From: JAJPXC01 sp964562375 | Lineage (GTDB): Bacteria; Bacteroidota; Bacteroidia; Bacteroidales; Muribaculaceae | Length of the DNA: 5,785 bases | Reading direction: 5' to 3' | NCBI GenBank assembly: GCA_964562375.1 | Contig: CAZLSW010000125.1 | Coordinates: 1-5,785, forward strand | In this document: piece after piece, positions 1 through 5,785 of the stretch | Numbering within the stretch: position 1 is the first letter of the stretch | Layout of the letters: every line of letters starts with the position of its first letter | Notes under the pieces: model-generated | Databases searched by the model: none | What the model was told of the DNA's origin: nothing | Seen by the model: only the letters and a program-made list of their open reading frames with translations | Program-made: the position numbers and the translations under genes

Positions 1-56
1 TAAACCAACATCAGATATAACGTCTAACCGAGTCAACCTCTTTCAGGGAACGACAG

Positions 57-3000
57 GTGTTTTTCGTGAATATCCCAATTGGAGATTCTTCGAGCGATGT
101 CTGGTACAATAGTAGTGCCAAGTTCGCCCTTAAAACATGGGGAGGTCAGCTATTCAAAGATTTAGCTACCTACTCTTCTGGTCAAAAGGGATGCTTGGAT
201 TCATCACAGGGCATCTATTGGGTGAAATTTACTGCTAATGGAAAAACCGACGATTATGGTAACAACAATGATGGTGTTACCCTTTACCGTTACGATTCGA
301 ACCAATCTACCGACCCTGATGACAAGAATAACTGGAACCGCCTTTGGCTTTCCGATTCTTATATCGGGAGTTATTATCTCCGAAAAAAATGGGGAACCTA
401 TGGCCCTGGGCCCAACGACTCCGATACATCTAGCGGCGATCAAGGTTTTGAATTCGATTACCAGCAAGACCCTGGTTTCCATATTGTAGGCACTGACAAG
501 AGTCAAACTTATAATTGGGGTACAGTAATTAGCACCTCTAGCGGCACCAACGGTGTTTGGGAAAAGACATTGACTTTAACAGCCAATAATATTAGCGACG
601 GTAAATTTTATTTCCGTCCCGTAATAGGCACGCAGGAATTTGGACCAACCACTTCGACAAGTGACGTTGACGCAACGAGTGGAGCATATATCGGTGTCAA
701 TACTGGTAAGTCATATTATGCTGCTGCTTCAGCTGGTCAAACAGCTACTATTAAAGTTGATATGAAAAACTCAACTGTAACTTGCACTATCTCGGGCAGT
801 GGTTCTGGTGGCGACACAGATTACACTTATACTGGCGACATCTGGCTGCGCTATGAGATTGGCAATTGGGACGAAGATGGCTATGATGGCCACTGGACCT
901 CTGAGGATAATCTTAAGTTTACTCAGACCGCTACTAATATTTGGTGGTTGACGCTTAGCTCGCCGCTCCCCGCTTCTACGACTAAATTTAAGATTTACAA
1001 TTCCAACACGGGTACTGAGGACAAGGACGCCTATCTTGGCAACGAGGCTTCGGGCATCTCTCCCGACACCCGCTATCAGATTTGGGCTCGCGACAAGTCG
1101 GCCAACATGTCCCCTGCGGCTCAGATCAAGGCTATCAAGGTAGAGTATGACACCGAGGATGGCCAGTGGTATATGACATACTACTCCGATCAAGTTGCCT
1201 CTAACGTTATCCAATACGTGCGCGTGGTAGAGAAGTCGTCGGGTAGCTATATTACCTTGAAGTCGGCAAATGGCGTGACTTGGACTGGCTCGGGCACAAT
1301 CAACTCGATCGTTTCCTCACCCAGCAGCAGTGACTACGACAGCTATCGCTACTATATCAGCACATCGACCAACGGCTCCACTTGGACTTCTTGGGTGCCC
1401 TCATCGGCTACCGACACCAATTATTGGATGTCGCCCAACTCCACCAAGACCTTGACGCAGAACACCAACTCCTACTATCTCTGCTTCAAGACCGGTGCCA
1501 CAACATCGAACGACGAGGCTGACGTAACCGTCACCGTAACCTTGAACGACGAGAAGACCGCCGCGGCCTCGATGAAATATATTGTGGGCGCATCGGCCAT
1601 GGGCGTGAACATGCCTCTGAAAGAGAGCGACTTCTTCGAAGCTGATGGTGTAACCCCGAAACCTCACTACTTCTTCGTGGGCGTGCGCACCGCAGGTTGG
1701 CGTCTCCTCCCCGAATGGGAGATGACTAAGAACTCCACTGGTGTTTATCAGCTCACCCAACGCTTGATGTACAACGGCCACTTCGGTATCGCCCGCGTCG
1801 ACACCTACCAAGAGTACATCATGCACCAATACACCGAATTCTACTCCAAGGGTGGCGGCGTGCTGAAGTCAGGCACAACCAGCTTGACCCTCGACAAATA
1901 TGATAGCTCAGCAAATATCACCGGGTGTGTAACCGACAAGAGCACCACCCGCACCAACACCGCATTCTGGAGCTTGAGCCGAGGTTTGAGTAAGACAAAC
2001 GTTTGGTGGGATCCTGCCGAGAACAGCGCTGCTGCTTACGAGGAGTCGATGCCCTGCTACGTTACGAGCATGACCTTCGACCCCAATTCCAAGGTGATCT
2101 CAGTTAATTCCACCACCGACCAAACCGAAATCGGTTCTCACCTTTCGTTCACGTTCGTAGGCTCGAATATCCGCTACGACAACGACGGCGATTACACCAT
2201 CAAGGGTAAAGGCTGGTACACCAACGCCAGTGGCGACGGCTACGGCTGGGGCGACGGTTGGTATTCTTGGGATACCAACGGTAAGCCTTATATCGACGGC
2301 TATGGCAAGCCTCTCTACCTTACCGCCTTCAATGAGGAGTGGATTTCGGAGCATCCCGCTTACTTCTACGACGAGTCGAAGGACTTCTACTATTCCTCTG
2401 ACAACCTGACTTTCGTGCACTACACCGATCTCGAGGATTACGAGAACGACCCCTATATCAATGTGTACAAGGCTCACCCCGCAGGCATCTCTGGCGCAAG
2501 CAGCACCATCCCTGCCAAGATTACAACTTCGGGCTGGAACTACCAGGAGGTGTTCAAGAACTTCGGTGGCGCATCTGAGACCAGCTATGAGCGCAGCGAC
2601 TGGCAATGCTTCGTAGTGAAAGACGTGTGGTTGCATGGCGACTTTAAGGTATGGACCGGTTGGGGCGGCGCATCGTCGCTCAACGAGGGCAACCAAGATA
2701 AGGATCAGGCTCGTTGGTTCACCCAGAATGGTGGTCACAATGGTGATAAGACCAAGTATGGTGTAACGAGCTACGACCTCTCGATGGGAACAACTCAGGT
2801 ATACGGCACCAAGCGCGACAAATACGCCGCCGACTTCCGTATCGTTGAGACCGCTACCGACGACGCCAACCCGCAAGCCGCAAGCGACATGCAGTTCTAC
2901 AAGCGCGCTATCTTGTGGTACAACCCCAATGTGGGCTTCAACGGCTCCGTACTCCAATTCGTTAAAGAGGTTGACGGTCCGCAGATTCAGGCCCAGCGTC

Positions 3001-5237
3001 TTAGCGGCGTGAAGAATCGCCTGCAATATCGCTGGCGTATCGACGCATCCACTACCTCTACCGCTATCCAGAGCGTGAAGATCACCCGCTACAAGATGCA
3101 GAGCGATGGCACGTTCAAGGCTGAATACACCACCGAGGTTGTTTCCAGCTCGGAAAACAAGACCAACCTCAACTATAGCGCTGCTTTCGCTGCCAACAAG
3201 AGCGACTTCGCTACCGACGGCACCGTCTGCGAGCAAGGCGTTTACTACTATGAGGTGAGCGTGCTCTATGTGGGCGCAACCACCCCCAAGACCGCTACCT
3301 CCAACCGTATCATCATCACCTACGCCGGCACTCCCGTTACCTTGACTGCCGCTCAGCTTAAGGACTCCTCCTCCAAGCTCCGCCTTGGCGTTACCGTTTC
3401 GGTGGCTCCTAAGAGCGACGTGCTCAAGCAAGATTACGAGTATCAAAGTGGCGAATTGATTGGTACTACCTCTACCATCGCCAACCAGGTGAAGGGCTAC
3501 TATCTCGTGGCTGAGAGCGCTCTCGCCCAAGAGGCCGCTATCGCCGACCAAGATCACACTTGGCTGGTTGCTCCCGCCGGTGGCATCGACACCTACGCTT
3601 ACGTTGACCCCGCAGCCTCGACCACCGAGACCGTGAAGATTGCCGCCGGCAAGTATTACATGCACGTTGCCTACTCGGGCAATGAGAGCGGTTTCACCGT
3701 TGACCTCACCCGCGCTGCCGCCAACAAGGGCGTTTACAATGCCGCTTCGCTGAGCGACTACCAGTTCTCGGCTTACCTCGTCCTCGACGACAATGACACT
3801 AACGGCTGGAAGGCCCTCGCTCTTGGCCAGGCTACCGCATCTACTGATGTTGAGCTGCCCGCGCCCGCGATCAGCCACTCGGGGTTGGAGATCAAGAAGA
3901 ATACCGACCGCACCAACTCCGACTTCCCCAGCAACGAGAAGGAGATGCCGCTTGGCGCCCTGGGCTATGACGGCAGCAAAGAGATGCCCGTCAAGTACAA
4001 GGACGTGAACGAGATCGTGCTCCCCGTTGAGCTTACCGACGACAACCTGTCGGACGAGATCTTCAACGACGGTTTCAAGGTTAACTACATCGTTACCGTT
4101 TACGACAAGACTTCGGGCGACGTGCTTGCCACCAAGACCATCAGCTCCGCTGAGTCGAAGTTTGGCGTGGTCAACATCAACGGCGACCTGCGCTACGTGC
4201 CTGTTGACGCTACCAAGCTGACCGCCAATAAGGTAGGCGCTCAGAAGAATATCTACTACAGCCTGCCGGGCGACTACCAGGTTGACGTGGCCATCGAGGC
4301 CGTCGACGCCGCTGCCGAGGTAAGCTCGAGCAAGTCGGCGAACAGCGACAAGGTGACCGTCACCAAGCTGTCGACAGGCTCGCCCGCCGGCTTCAGCGCC
4401 ACCGTCTCGGGTTCGCCCTACTTCGACGCTCCCGTATTGAGCTGGGATTGGAGCCAGGAGTACATGCTGCGTCACGGCGCTGTGAAGTTCTCCACCTCTT
4501 CCACCACCGAGACCGAGGATATCATCTCGCATGTGGCCAACAAGAACTTGAACCTCTACCTCGGCCAGTCGGTTGCCGGCTGCGAGACCTCGCTTGACGG
4601 CGGCTGGACCCAAGGCCACGGCGCCAACGGCGGTAGCTACGTTCCCGAGGCTGGCTTCTACGACCAGGGCGACGGCTATACCTATGCTGGCTTGTCGGGC
4701 TACGTTGAGTACACCGGCACTTACAGCGACTCCAACAACTGGGCACAGCTGGCCGCAACGTCAGCCCTGAACGGCAATTACCTGCCTCTGCAAGTGATTC
4801 CTTTGGCACTGGGTACCCCTGTTGAAGCTGGCAAGGATGTTCCCGCTATCGACAACAATGGCTACATCACCGTGGGCGGTGGCACATGGGTATGGTATGT
4901 GCCTGTATACACCATCTCGGATGAATCAGGCCGTACGATGGGCTTCGACCTCGATTCCAAATTGGTAATCTCCGATGGATACGACGGCGGCTTGGACGTT
5001 GTGATCGCTCCCAAGGCTGTGACCACCTACTCGGTAATCCCCTTCGGCGTGGCCACCTCGTCGATTGGCACTGGCGGCATGGGCGAGATGACCGGCATCG
5101 AGAGCGTAGGCTACGAGGCTCCCGCCGCCGCTGAGGCTGTTTACTACAACCTGCAGGGCGTGCGCATCGAGAACCCGGCCAAGGGCCAGATCTACCTGCG
5201 CGTCGTGGGCAACACCGCCACCAAGGTACTGTACTAG
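57..5237 (+). CDS. Very large multi-modular Bacteroidales surface/secreted protein, probably lacking its true N-terminus
   Basis: The 1726-residue frame (roughly 185-190 kDa) ends at TAG 5235-5237. I do not recognise a named gene. It is rich in Ser, Thr, Asp, Gly, Tyr and Trp, has only eight Cys, and shows no transmembrane helix, which fits an extracellular chain of beta domains. Layout by residue: 2-105 and 134-246, small beta modules; 257-330, a SusE/SusF-like module; 351-510, further beta repeats; 510-990, a conserved-looking aromatic core; 991-1092, Fn3-like; 1093-1450, more Ig/Fn3-like segments; 1450-1675, a Gly/Tyr-rich region; 1680-1726, a Bacteroidales C-terminal tail. Glycan binding at the cell surface is inferred from module style only, and no catalytic motif is seen. 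The GTG at 57 is merely the first start after TAA 18-20. AGGGAA at 45-50 could serve as a ribosome site, but no signal peptide follows and the next in-frame ATG is at 762, so the real start probably lies elsewhere. A strong terminator follows the gene. Coding status is near certain; function is not. Confidence 0.87.
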   Translation: MFFVNIPIGDSSSDVWYNSSAKFALKTWGGQLFKDLATYSSGQKGCLDSSQGIYWVKFTANGKTDDYGNNNDGVTLYRYDSNQSTDPDDKNNWNRLWLSDSYIGSYYLRKKWGTYGPGPNDSDTSSGDQGFEFDYQQDPGFHIVGTDKSQTYNWGTVISTSSGTNGVWEKTLTLTANNISDGKFYFRPVIGTQEFGPTTSTSDVDATSGAYIGVNTGKSYYAAASAGQTATIKVDMKNSTVTCTISGSGSGGDTDYTYTGDIWLRYEIGNWDEDGYDGHWTSEDNLKFTQTATNIWWLTLSSPLPASTTKFKIYNSNTGTEDKDAYLGNEASGISPDTRYQIWARDKSANMSPAAQIKAIKVEYDTEDGQWYMTYYSDQVASNVIQYVRVVEKSSGSYITLKSANGVTWTGSGTINSIVSSPSSSDYDSYRYYISTSTNGSTWTSWVPSSATDTNYWMSPNSTKTLTQNTNSYYLCFKTGATTSNDEADVTVTVTLNDEKTAAASMKYIVGASAMGVNMPLKESDFFEADGVTPKPHYFFVGVRTAGWRLLPEWEMTKNSTGVYQLTQRLMYNGHFGIARVDTYQEYIMHQYTEFYSKGGGVLKSGTTSLTLDKYDSSANITGCVTDKSTTRTNTAFWSLSRGLSKTNVWWDPAENSAAAYEESMPCYVTSMTFDPNSKVISVNSTTDQTEIGSHLSFTFVGSNIRYDNDGDYTIKGKGWYTNASGDGYGWGDGWYSWDTNGKPYIDGYGKPLYLTAFNEEWISEHPAYFYDESKDFYYSSDNLTFVHYTDLEDYENDPYINVYKAHPAGISGASSTIPAKITTSGWNYQEVFKNFGGASETSYERSDWQCFVVKDVWLHGDFKVWTGWGGASSLNEGNQDKDQARWFTQNGGHNGDKTKYGVTSYDLSMGTTQVYGTKRDKYAADFRIVETATDDANPQAASDMQFYKRAILWYNPNVGFNGSVLQFVKEVDGPQIQAQRLSGVKNRLQYRWRIDASTTSTAIQSVKITRYKMQSDGTFKAEYTTEVVSSSENKTNLNYSAAFAANKSDFATDGTVCEQGVYYYEVSVLYVGATTPKTATSNRIIITYAGTPVTLTAAQLKDSSSKLRLGVTVSVAPKSDVLKQDYEYQSGELIGTTSTIANQVKGYYLVAESALAQEAAIADQDHTWLVAPAGGIDTYAYVDPAASTTETVKIAAGKYYMHVAYSGNESGFTVDLTRAAANKGVYNAASLSDYQFSAYLVLDDNDTNGWKALALGQATASTDVELPAPAISHSGLEIKKNTDRTNSDFPSNEKEMPLGALGYDGSKEMPVKYKDVNEIVLPVELTDDNLSDEIFNDGFKVNYIVTVYDKTSGDVLATKTISSAESKFGVVNINGDLRYVPVDATKLTANKVGAQKNIYYSLPGDYQVDVAIEAVDAAAEVSSSKSANSDKVTVTKLSTGSPAGFSATVSGSPYFDAPVLSWDWSQEYMLRHGAVKFSTSSTTETEDIISHVANKNLNLYLGQSVAGCETSLDGGWTQGHGANGGSYVPEAGFYDQGDGYTYAGLSGYVEYTGTYSDSNNWAQLAATSALNGNYLPLQVIPLALGTPVEAGKDVPAIDNNGYITVGGGTWVWYVPVYTISDESGRTMGFDLDSKLVISDGYDGGLDVVIAPKAVTTYSVIPFGVATSSIGTGGMGEMTGIESVGYEAPAAAEAVYYNLQGVRIENPAKGQIYLRVVGNTATKVLY
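60..371 (+). other. N-terminal beta module (residues ~2-105), glycan-binding-like
   Basis: The segment opens with FFVNIPIGDSSSDVWYNSS, then AKFALKTWGG, a short gap, IYWVKF, and later LYRYDSN and NNWNRLWLSD. This order (W..A.FA...F/W.GG, then a strand of type YxVxF, then an Arg/Asn strand and an NNW.W turn) resembles a small repeat I know from large secreted Bacteroidales and Firmicutes proteins, where it occurs beside carbohydrate-binding modules. The match is by eye and the family name is uncertain. The module begins almost at the assumed start codon, leaving no room for a signal peptide. This supports the idea that the upstream part of the protein is missing. Confidence 0.4.
456..794 (+). 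other. Second beta module (residues ~134-246)
   Basis: Reading through FHIVGTDKS, a W..T stretch, WEKTLTL, GKFYFRPVIG, FGPTTS and finally ATIKVDMKNSTVTCTIS, the segment looks like a compact all-beta binding module closed by a typical final strand pair (TIKVDMKNSTVTCTI). It is followed by a Gly/Ser linker (SGSGSGG). Similar strand endings are common in tandem modules of Bacteroidales outer-membrane glycan-binding proteins. The exact family cannot be fixed without a profile search. Confidence 0.35.
825..1046 (+). other. SusE/SusF-like beta module (residues ~257-330)
   Basis: The segment TGDIWLRYEIGNWDEDGYDG, followed by NLKFTQ, IWWLTLSSPL and TKFKIYNSN, follows the pattern (I/L)YLRG..N.W ... 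.F......Y.L.. ..L.G.FKI seen in Bacteroidales starch-binding lipoproteins of the SusE/SusF type and in related tandem modules of secreted proteins. In those families, aromatic residues on exposed loops stack against glucan rings, and several Trp are present here. Assignment to a glycan-binding fold is an inference from this pattern. The ligand cannot be read from the sequence. Confidence 0.4.
1584..3026 (+). other. Aromatic-rich core of unknown family (residues ~510-990)
   Basis: About 480 residues contain the densest set of distinctive motifs in the protein: MPLKESDFF, HYFFVGVRTAGWRLLPEWEM, YNGHFGIARVDTYQEYI, GYGWGDGWYSWDTNGKPYID, WISEHPAYF, WLHGDFKVWTGWGG, ARWFTQNGGHN and FYKRAILWYNP. The high Trp/Tyr/Gly content with alternating hydrophobic strands suggests one large or several small beta domains. 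The wording seems familiar from other giant Bacteroidales proteins, but I know of no assigned function and see no hydrolase signature such as a spaced Asp/Glu catalytic pair in a known context. A ligand-binding or structural surface role is a guess. Confidence 0.35.
3027..3332 (+). other. Fn3/Ig-like domain (residues ~991-1092)
   Basis: The segment runs from QYRWRID through IQSVKITRYKMQSDGTF to GVYYYEVSVLYVG and TSNRIIITYA. The order (early W/Y strand, a tyrosine strand near the end followed by a short loop, then a final S/N-R-I strand) is that of a fibronectin type III-like or Ig-like sandwich as commonly found as spacers in secreted bacterial proteins. It probably acts as a structural spacer between the core and the C-terminal half. 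The stretch at residues ~1335-1436 (FKVNYIVTVYD ... YQVDVAIEAVD ... KVTVTK) looks like a second domain of the same kind. Confidence 0.4.
5094..5234 (+). other. Bacteroidales C-terminal tail (residues 1680-1726)
   Basis: After GIESV and an Ala-rich spacer (EAPAAAEA), the protein ends with VYYNLQGVRIENPAKGQIYL and then RVVGNTATKVLY. This Y-N/D-L-Q-G-x-R ... P..G.(I/V)Y(I/L) ... G....KV pattern closes many secreted Bacteroidales proteins. It resembles the C-terminal sorting domains of the type IX secretion system (type A pattern Y(D/N)..G..V ... G.Y...... K). It shows that the 3' end of the gene is intact. Whether it directs type IX export in this organism is not decided here, since no secretion genes are in the window. 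Confidence 0.6.
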
Positions 5238-5282
5238 GTAGGTAATTAGGTAATTAGTGACTAGTGAGTAGGTAATTACCTA
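5235..5282. repeat. TAG/TAA/TGA-rich short repeat beginning at the stop codon (left inverted arm 5239-5271)
   Basis: Starting at the stop codon the sequence reads as 8-mers and 7-mers: TAG, GTAATTAG (5242-5249), GTAATTAG (5250-5257), TGACTAG (5258-5264), TGAGTAG (5265-5271), GTAATTAC (5272-5279), CTA. Stop triplets occur in all three forward frames (for example TAG 5239, TAA 5243, TAG 5247), so readthrough of the large gene would end at once in any frame. Bases 5239-5271 recur inverted at 5735-5767. Repeats of this flavour are a familiar intergenic motif in gut Bacteroidales, but that is recollection. The function is unknown. Confidence 0.85.
5269..5282. repeat. Perfect 14-bp palindrome
   Basis: TAGGTAATTACCTA reads identically on both strands. 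It is formed where the 7-mer TGAGTAG meets an inverted GTAATTAC unit. It lies 13 bases before the terminator stem. It may only reflect the repeat composition, but a dimeric DNA-binding site cannot be excluded. Confidence 0.7.
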
Positions 5283-5295
5283 AACCCTGAATATT

Positions 5296-5329
5296 AGCCC
5301 CGCTTGGCAACCGCTAAGCGGGGCTTTTT
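5296..5329 (+). terminator. Strong intrinsic terminator of the large gene
   Basis: AGCCCCGCTT (5296-5305) pairs perfectly with AAGCGGGGCT (5316-5325). The stem can extend inward by GGC (5306-5308) against GCT (5313-5315), with one G-U pair, giving 13 pairs closed by the loop AACC (5309-5312). Five T (5325-5329) follow directly. It lies 58 bases after the stop codon. There is no matching T tract on the other strand, so it should act on + strand transcription. Confidence 0.92.
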
Positions 5330-5369
5330 AGCCACGGAATTTCACTAATCTCCACGAATGGAATCTTGA

Positions 5370-5439
5370 CCACGAAAGGACACGAAAGGACACAAAAACT
5401 CTGCGAAAGACCGCGCTAGACTGCGCTAGACTGCGTGCA
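5370..5439. repeat. 10-bp periodic array, seven units in phase
   Basis: Seven consecutive 10-mers keep phase: CCACGAAAGG, ACACGAAAGG, ACACAAAAAC, TCTGCGAAAG, ACCGCGCTAG, ACTGCGCTAG, ACTGCGTGCA. The first three are of the CACGAAAGGA type and the last four of the ACTGCG type, so two different 10-bp families adjoin without a change of phase. Ten bases is close to one helical turn. No coding potential is evident. Confidence 0.8.
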
Positions 5440-5668
5440 AAAAATCCCTGCGGGAAAAATCTCCCGAAGAAAAGGTAAGAAATGAAAGAAAAGAAAAGTC
5501 TGCGATAGTCTGCGAAAGACTGCGTGCAAAGAAATCCCGCGGGGAGAAATCTCACGAAGGAAAGGTAAGAAATGAAAGAAAAGGAAGAAAAAGACTGCGA
5601 AAGACTGCGTGCAAAAATAAAAATCCCTGCGGGAAAAATCTCCCGAAGAAAGGTGAAGAAAAAAAAGC
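5399..5668. repeat. Three degenerate tandem copies of a purine-rich hairpin repeat
   Basis: Copies run 5399-5497, 5498-5592 and 5593-5668. Each consists of several 10-mers of the GACTGCGAAA type, then GACTGCGTGC, an A-rich spacer, a small hairpin (TCCC-3 nt-GGGA), ATCTCCCGAAG or close, and a long purine tract around GGTAAGAAATGAAAGAAAAG. The number of leading 10-mers falls from four to three to two. Spacing of equivalent points varies (89 and 85 bases for AGACTGCGTGC; 90 and 88 for the GGT in the purine tract). Such indels are not frame-preserving and argue against a coding repeat. No CRISPR-like identical repeats or unique spacers are present. The function is unknown. Confidence 0.85.
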
Positions 5669-5676
5669 GTGATGAT

Positions 5677-5734
5677 GGCCGTCCAAGGCCGGCCCCCCTA
5701 GGGCTGCGCGGACGTCTATGCGCAGGCGGGGGCA
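5677..5734. other. GC-rich block (45 of 58 bases G/C) with nested palindromes
   Basis: After the A-rich repeats the composition changes abruptly. The block contains CGTCC (5680-5684) complementary to GGACG (5710-5714), the palindrome CCCTAGGG (5696-5703), GGCCGGCC (5687-5694) and TGCGCA (5719-5724). It could fold into a weak stem-loop, but no T tract follows, so it is not a terminator. I see no gene in it. Confidence 0.55.
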
Positions 5735-5767
5735 CTACTCGCTACTCACTAATTACCTAATTACCTA
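5735..5767. repeat. Right inverted arm, counterpart of 5239-5271
   Basis: The units CTACTCG, CTACTCA, CTAATTAC, CTAATTAC, CTA are, on the other strand, TAG, GTAATTAG, GTAATTAG, TGAGTAG, CGAGTAG. Against 5239-5271 this gives 31 matches in 33, including a perfect run of 22 (5239-5260 with 5746-5767). The same 8-8-7-7 unit order is kept, so the two arms look like copies of one element in opposite orientation. The last 18 bases of the window, after this arm, show no recognisable feature. Confidence 0.85.
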
Positions 5768-5785
5768 AGAGGATTGTTTGCCGGC

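Noticed and set aside
2100..4619. 839-codon open frame on the minus strand inside the large gene
   Set aside because: Its codons are exact reverse complements of the sense codons, so it stays open only because TTA, CTA and TCA are avoided in this GC-rich part. The predicted peptide has Gly/Val/Ala-rich composition without domain pattern. The shorter minus-strand frames at 204-506, 771-1214 and 1401-1829 share this register and explanation.
5399..5668. CRISPR array
   Set aside because: Only three copies are present, they differ by substitutions and indels, the intervening sequence is itself repeated rather than unique, and no cas gene is present.
5328..5735. 135-residue minus-strand frame across the repeat region
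   Set aside because: The peptide is Phe/Ser/Arg-rich low complexity produced by the purine-rich tandem repeats. Equivalent points in the copies are 85-90 bases apart, so the frame is not conserved between copies. The terminator lies within its 3' side.
5572..5760. 62-residue plus-strand frame
   Set aside because: It starts within a repeat copy, is Lys/Arg-rich low complexity, then crosses the GC-rich block and the right inverted arm. There is no ribosome site and no recognisable domain.
5239..5767. Complete insertion sequence
   Set aside because: There is no transposase frame between the inverted arms and no clear target-site duplication. At most it is a non-autonomous element, listed as a hypothesis only.
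5768..5785. Bacteroidales-type promoter (TTTG / TAnnTTTG) for a downstream gene
   Set aside because: A TTTG occurs at 5777-5780, but the TA four bases upstream required for the -7 box is absent (ATTG precedes it) and no TTTG is placed about 20 bases further up.

Overview
The window is dominated by one very large + strand reading frame (57-5237, 1726 residues), followed by about 550 bases of intergenic DNA that is rich in terminator, inverted-repeat and tandem-repeat structure. The organism is most likely a gut-type Bacteroidales, with Muribaculaceae or Prevotellaceae the best guesses. This rests on the C-terminal tail of the protein (YYNLQGVRIENPAKG followed by IYLR and TKVLY), the chain of Trp/Tyr/Ser/Thr/Asp-rich beta modules, and the repeat-laden A-rich intergenic DNA. 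It is recognition from memory and no database was searched.

Bases 1-56 hold no complete feature. The frame of the large gene is closed by a TAA at 18-20. The first usable start is a GTG at 57, and the first in-frame ATG lies far inside, at 762. No signal peptide is visible, although everything downstream looks like an exported surface protein. The 5' end of the gene is therefore probably missing, mis-framed or truncated.

Bases 57-5237 encode a mosaic surface/secreted protein. Small N-terminal beta modules resemble those of Bacteroidales starch/glycan-binding lipoproteins. They are followed by a long aromatic-rich core that I cannot assign to a named family, then several Fn3/Ig-like stretches and the tail. 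GC content climbs along the gene from about 42% near the start to over 70% in places near 4300, and codon use shifts with it.

Bases 5235-5785 contain no convincing gene. In order they hold: a TAG/TAA/TGA-rich repeat starting at the stop codon; a strong intrinsic terminator (5296-5329); a 10-bp periodic array (5370-5439); three degenerate copies of a roughly 85-99 bp purine-rich hairpin repeat (5399-5668); a GC-rich block (5677-5734); and an inverted copy of the first repeat (5735-5767). The two outer repeats form a 33-bp inverted pair (31/33 identical) that encloses everything between them. This bounded, nested repeat cassette is the least explained part of the window.

No defence system, mobile-element enzyme, RNA gene or CRISPR array is visible.
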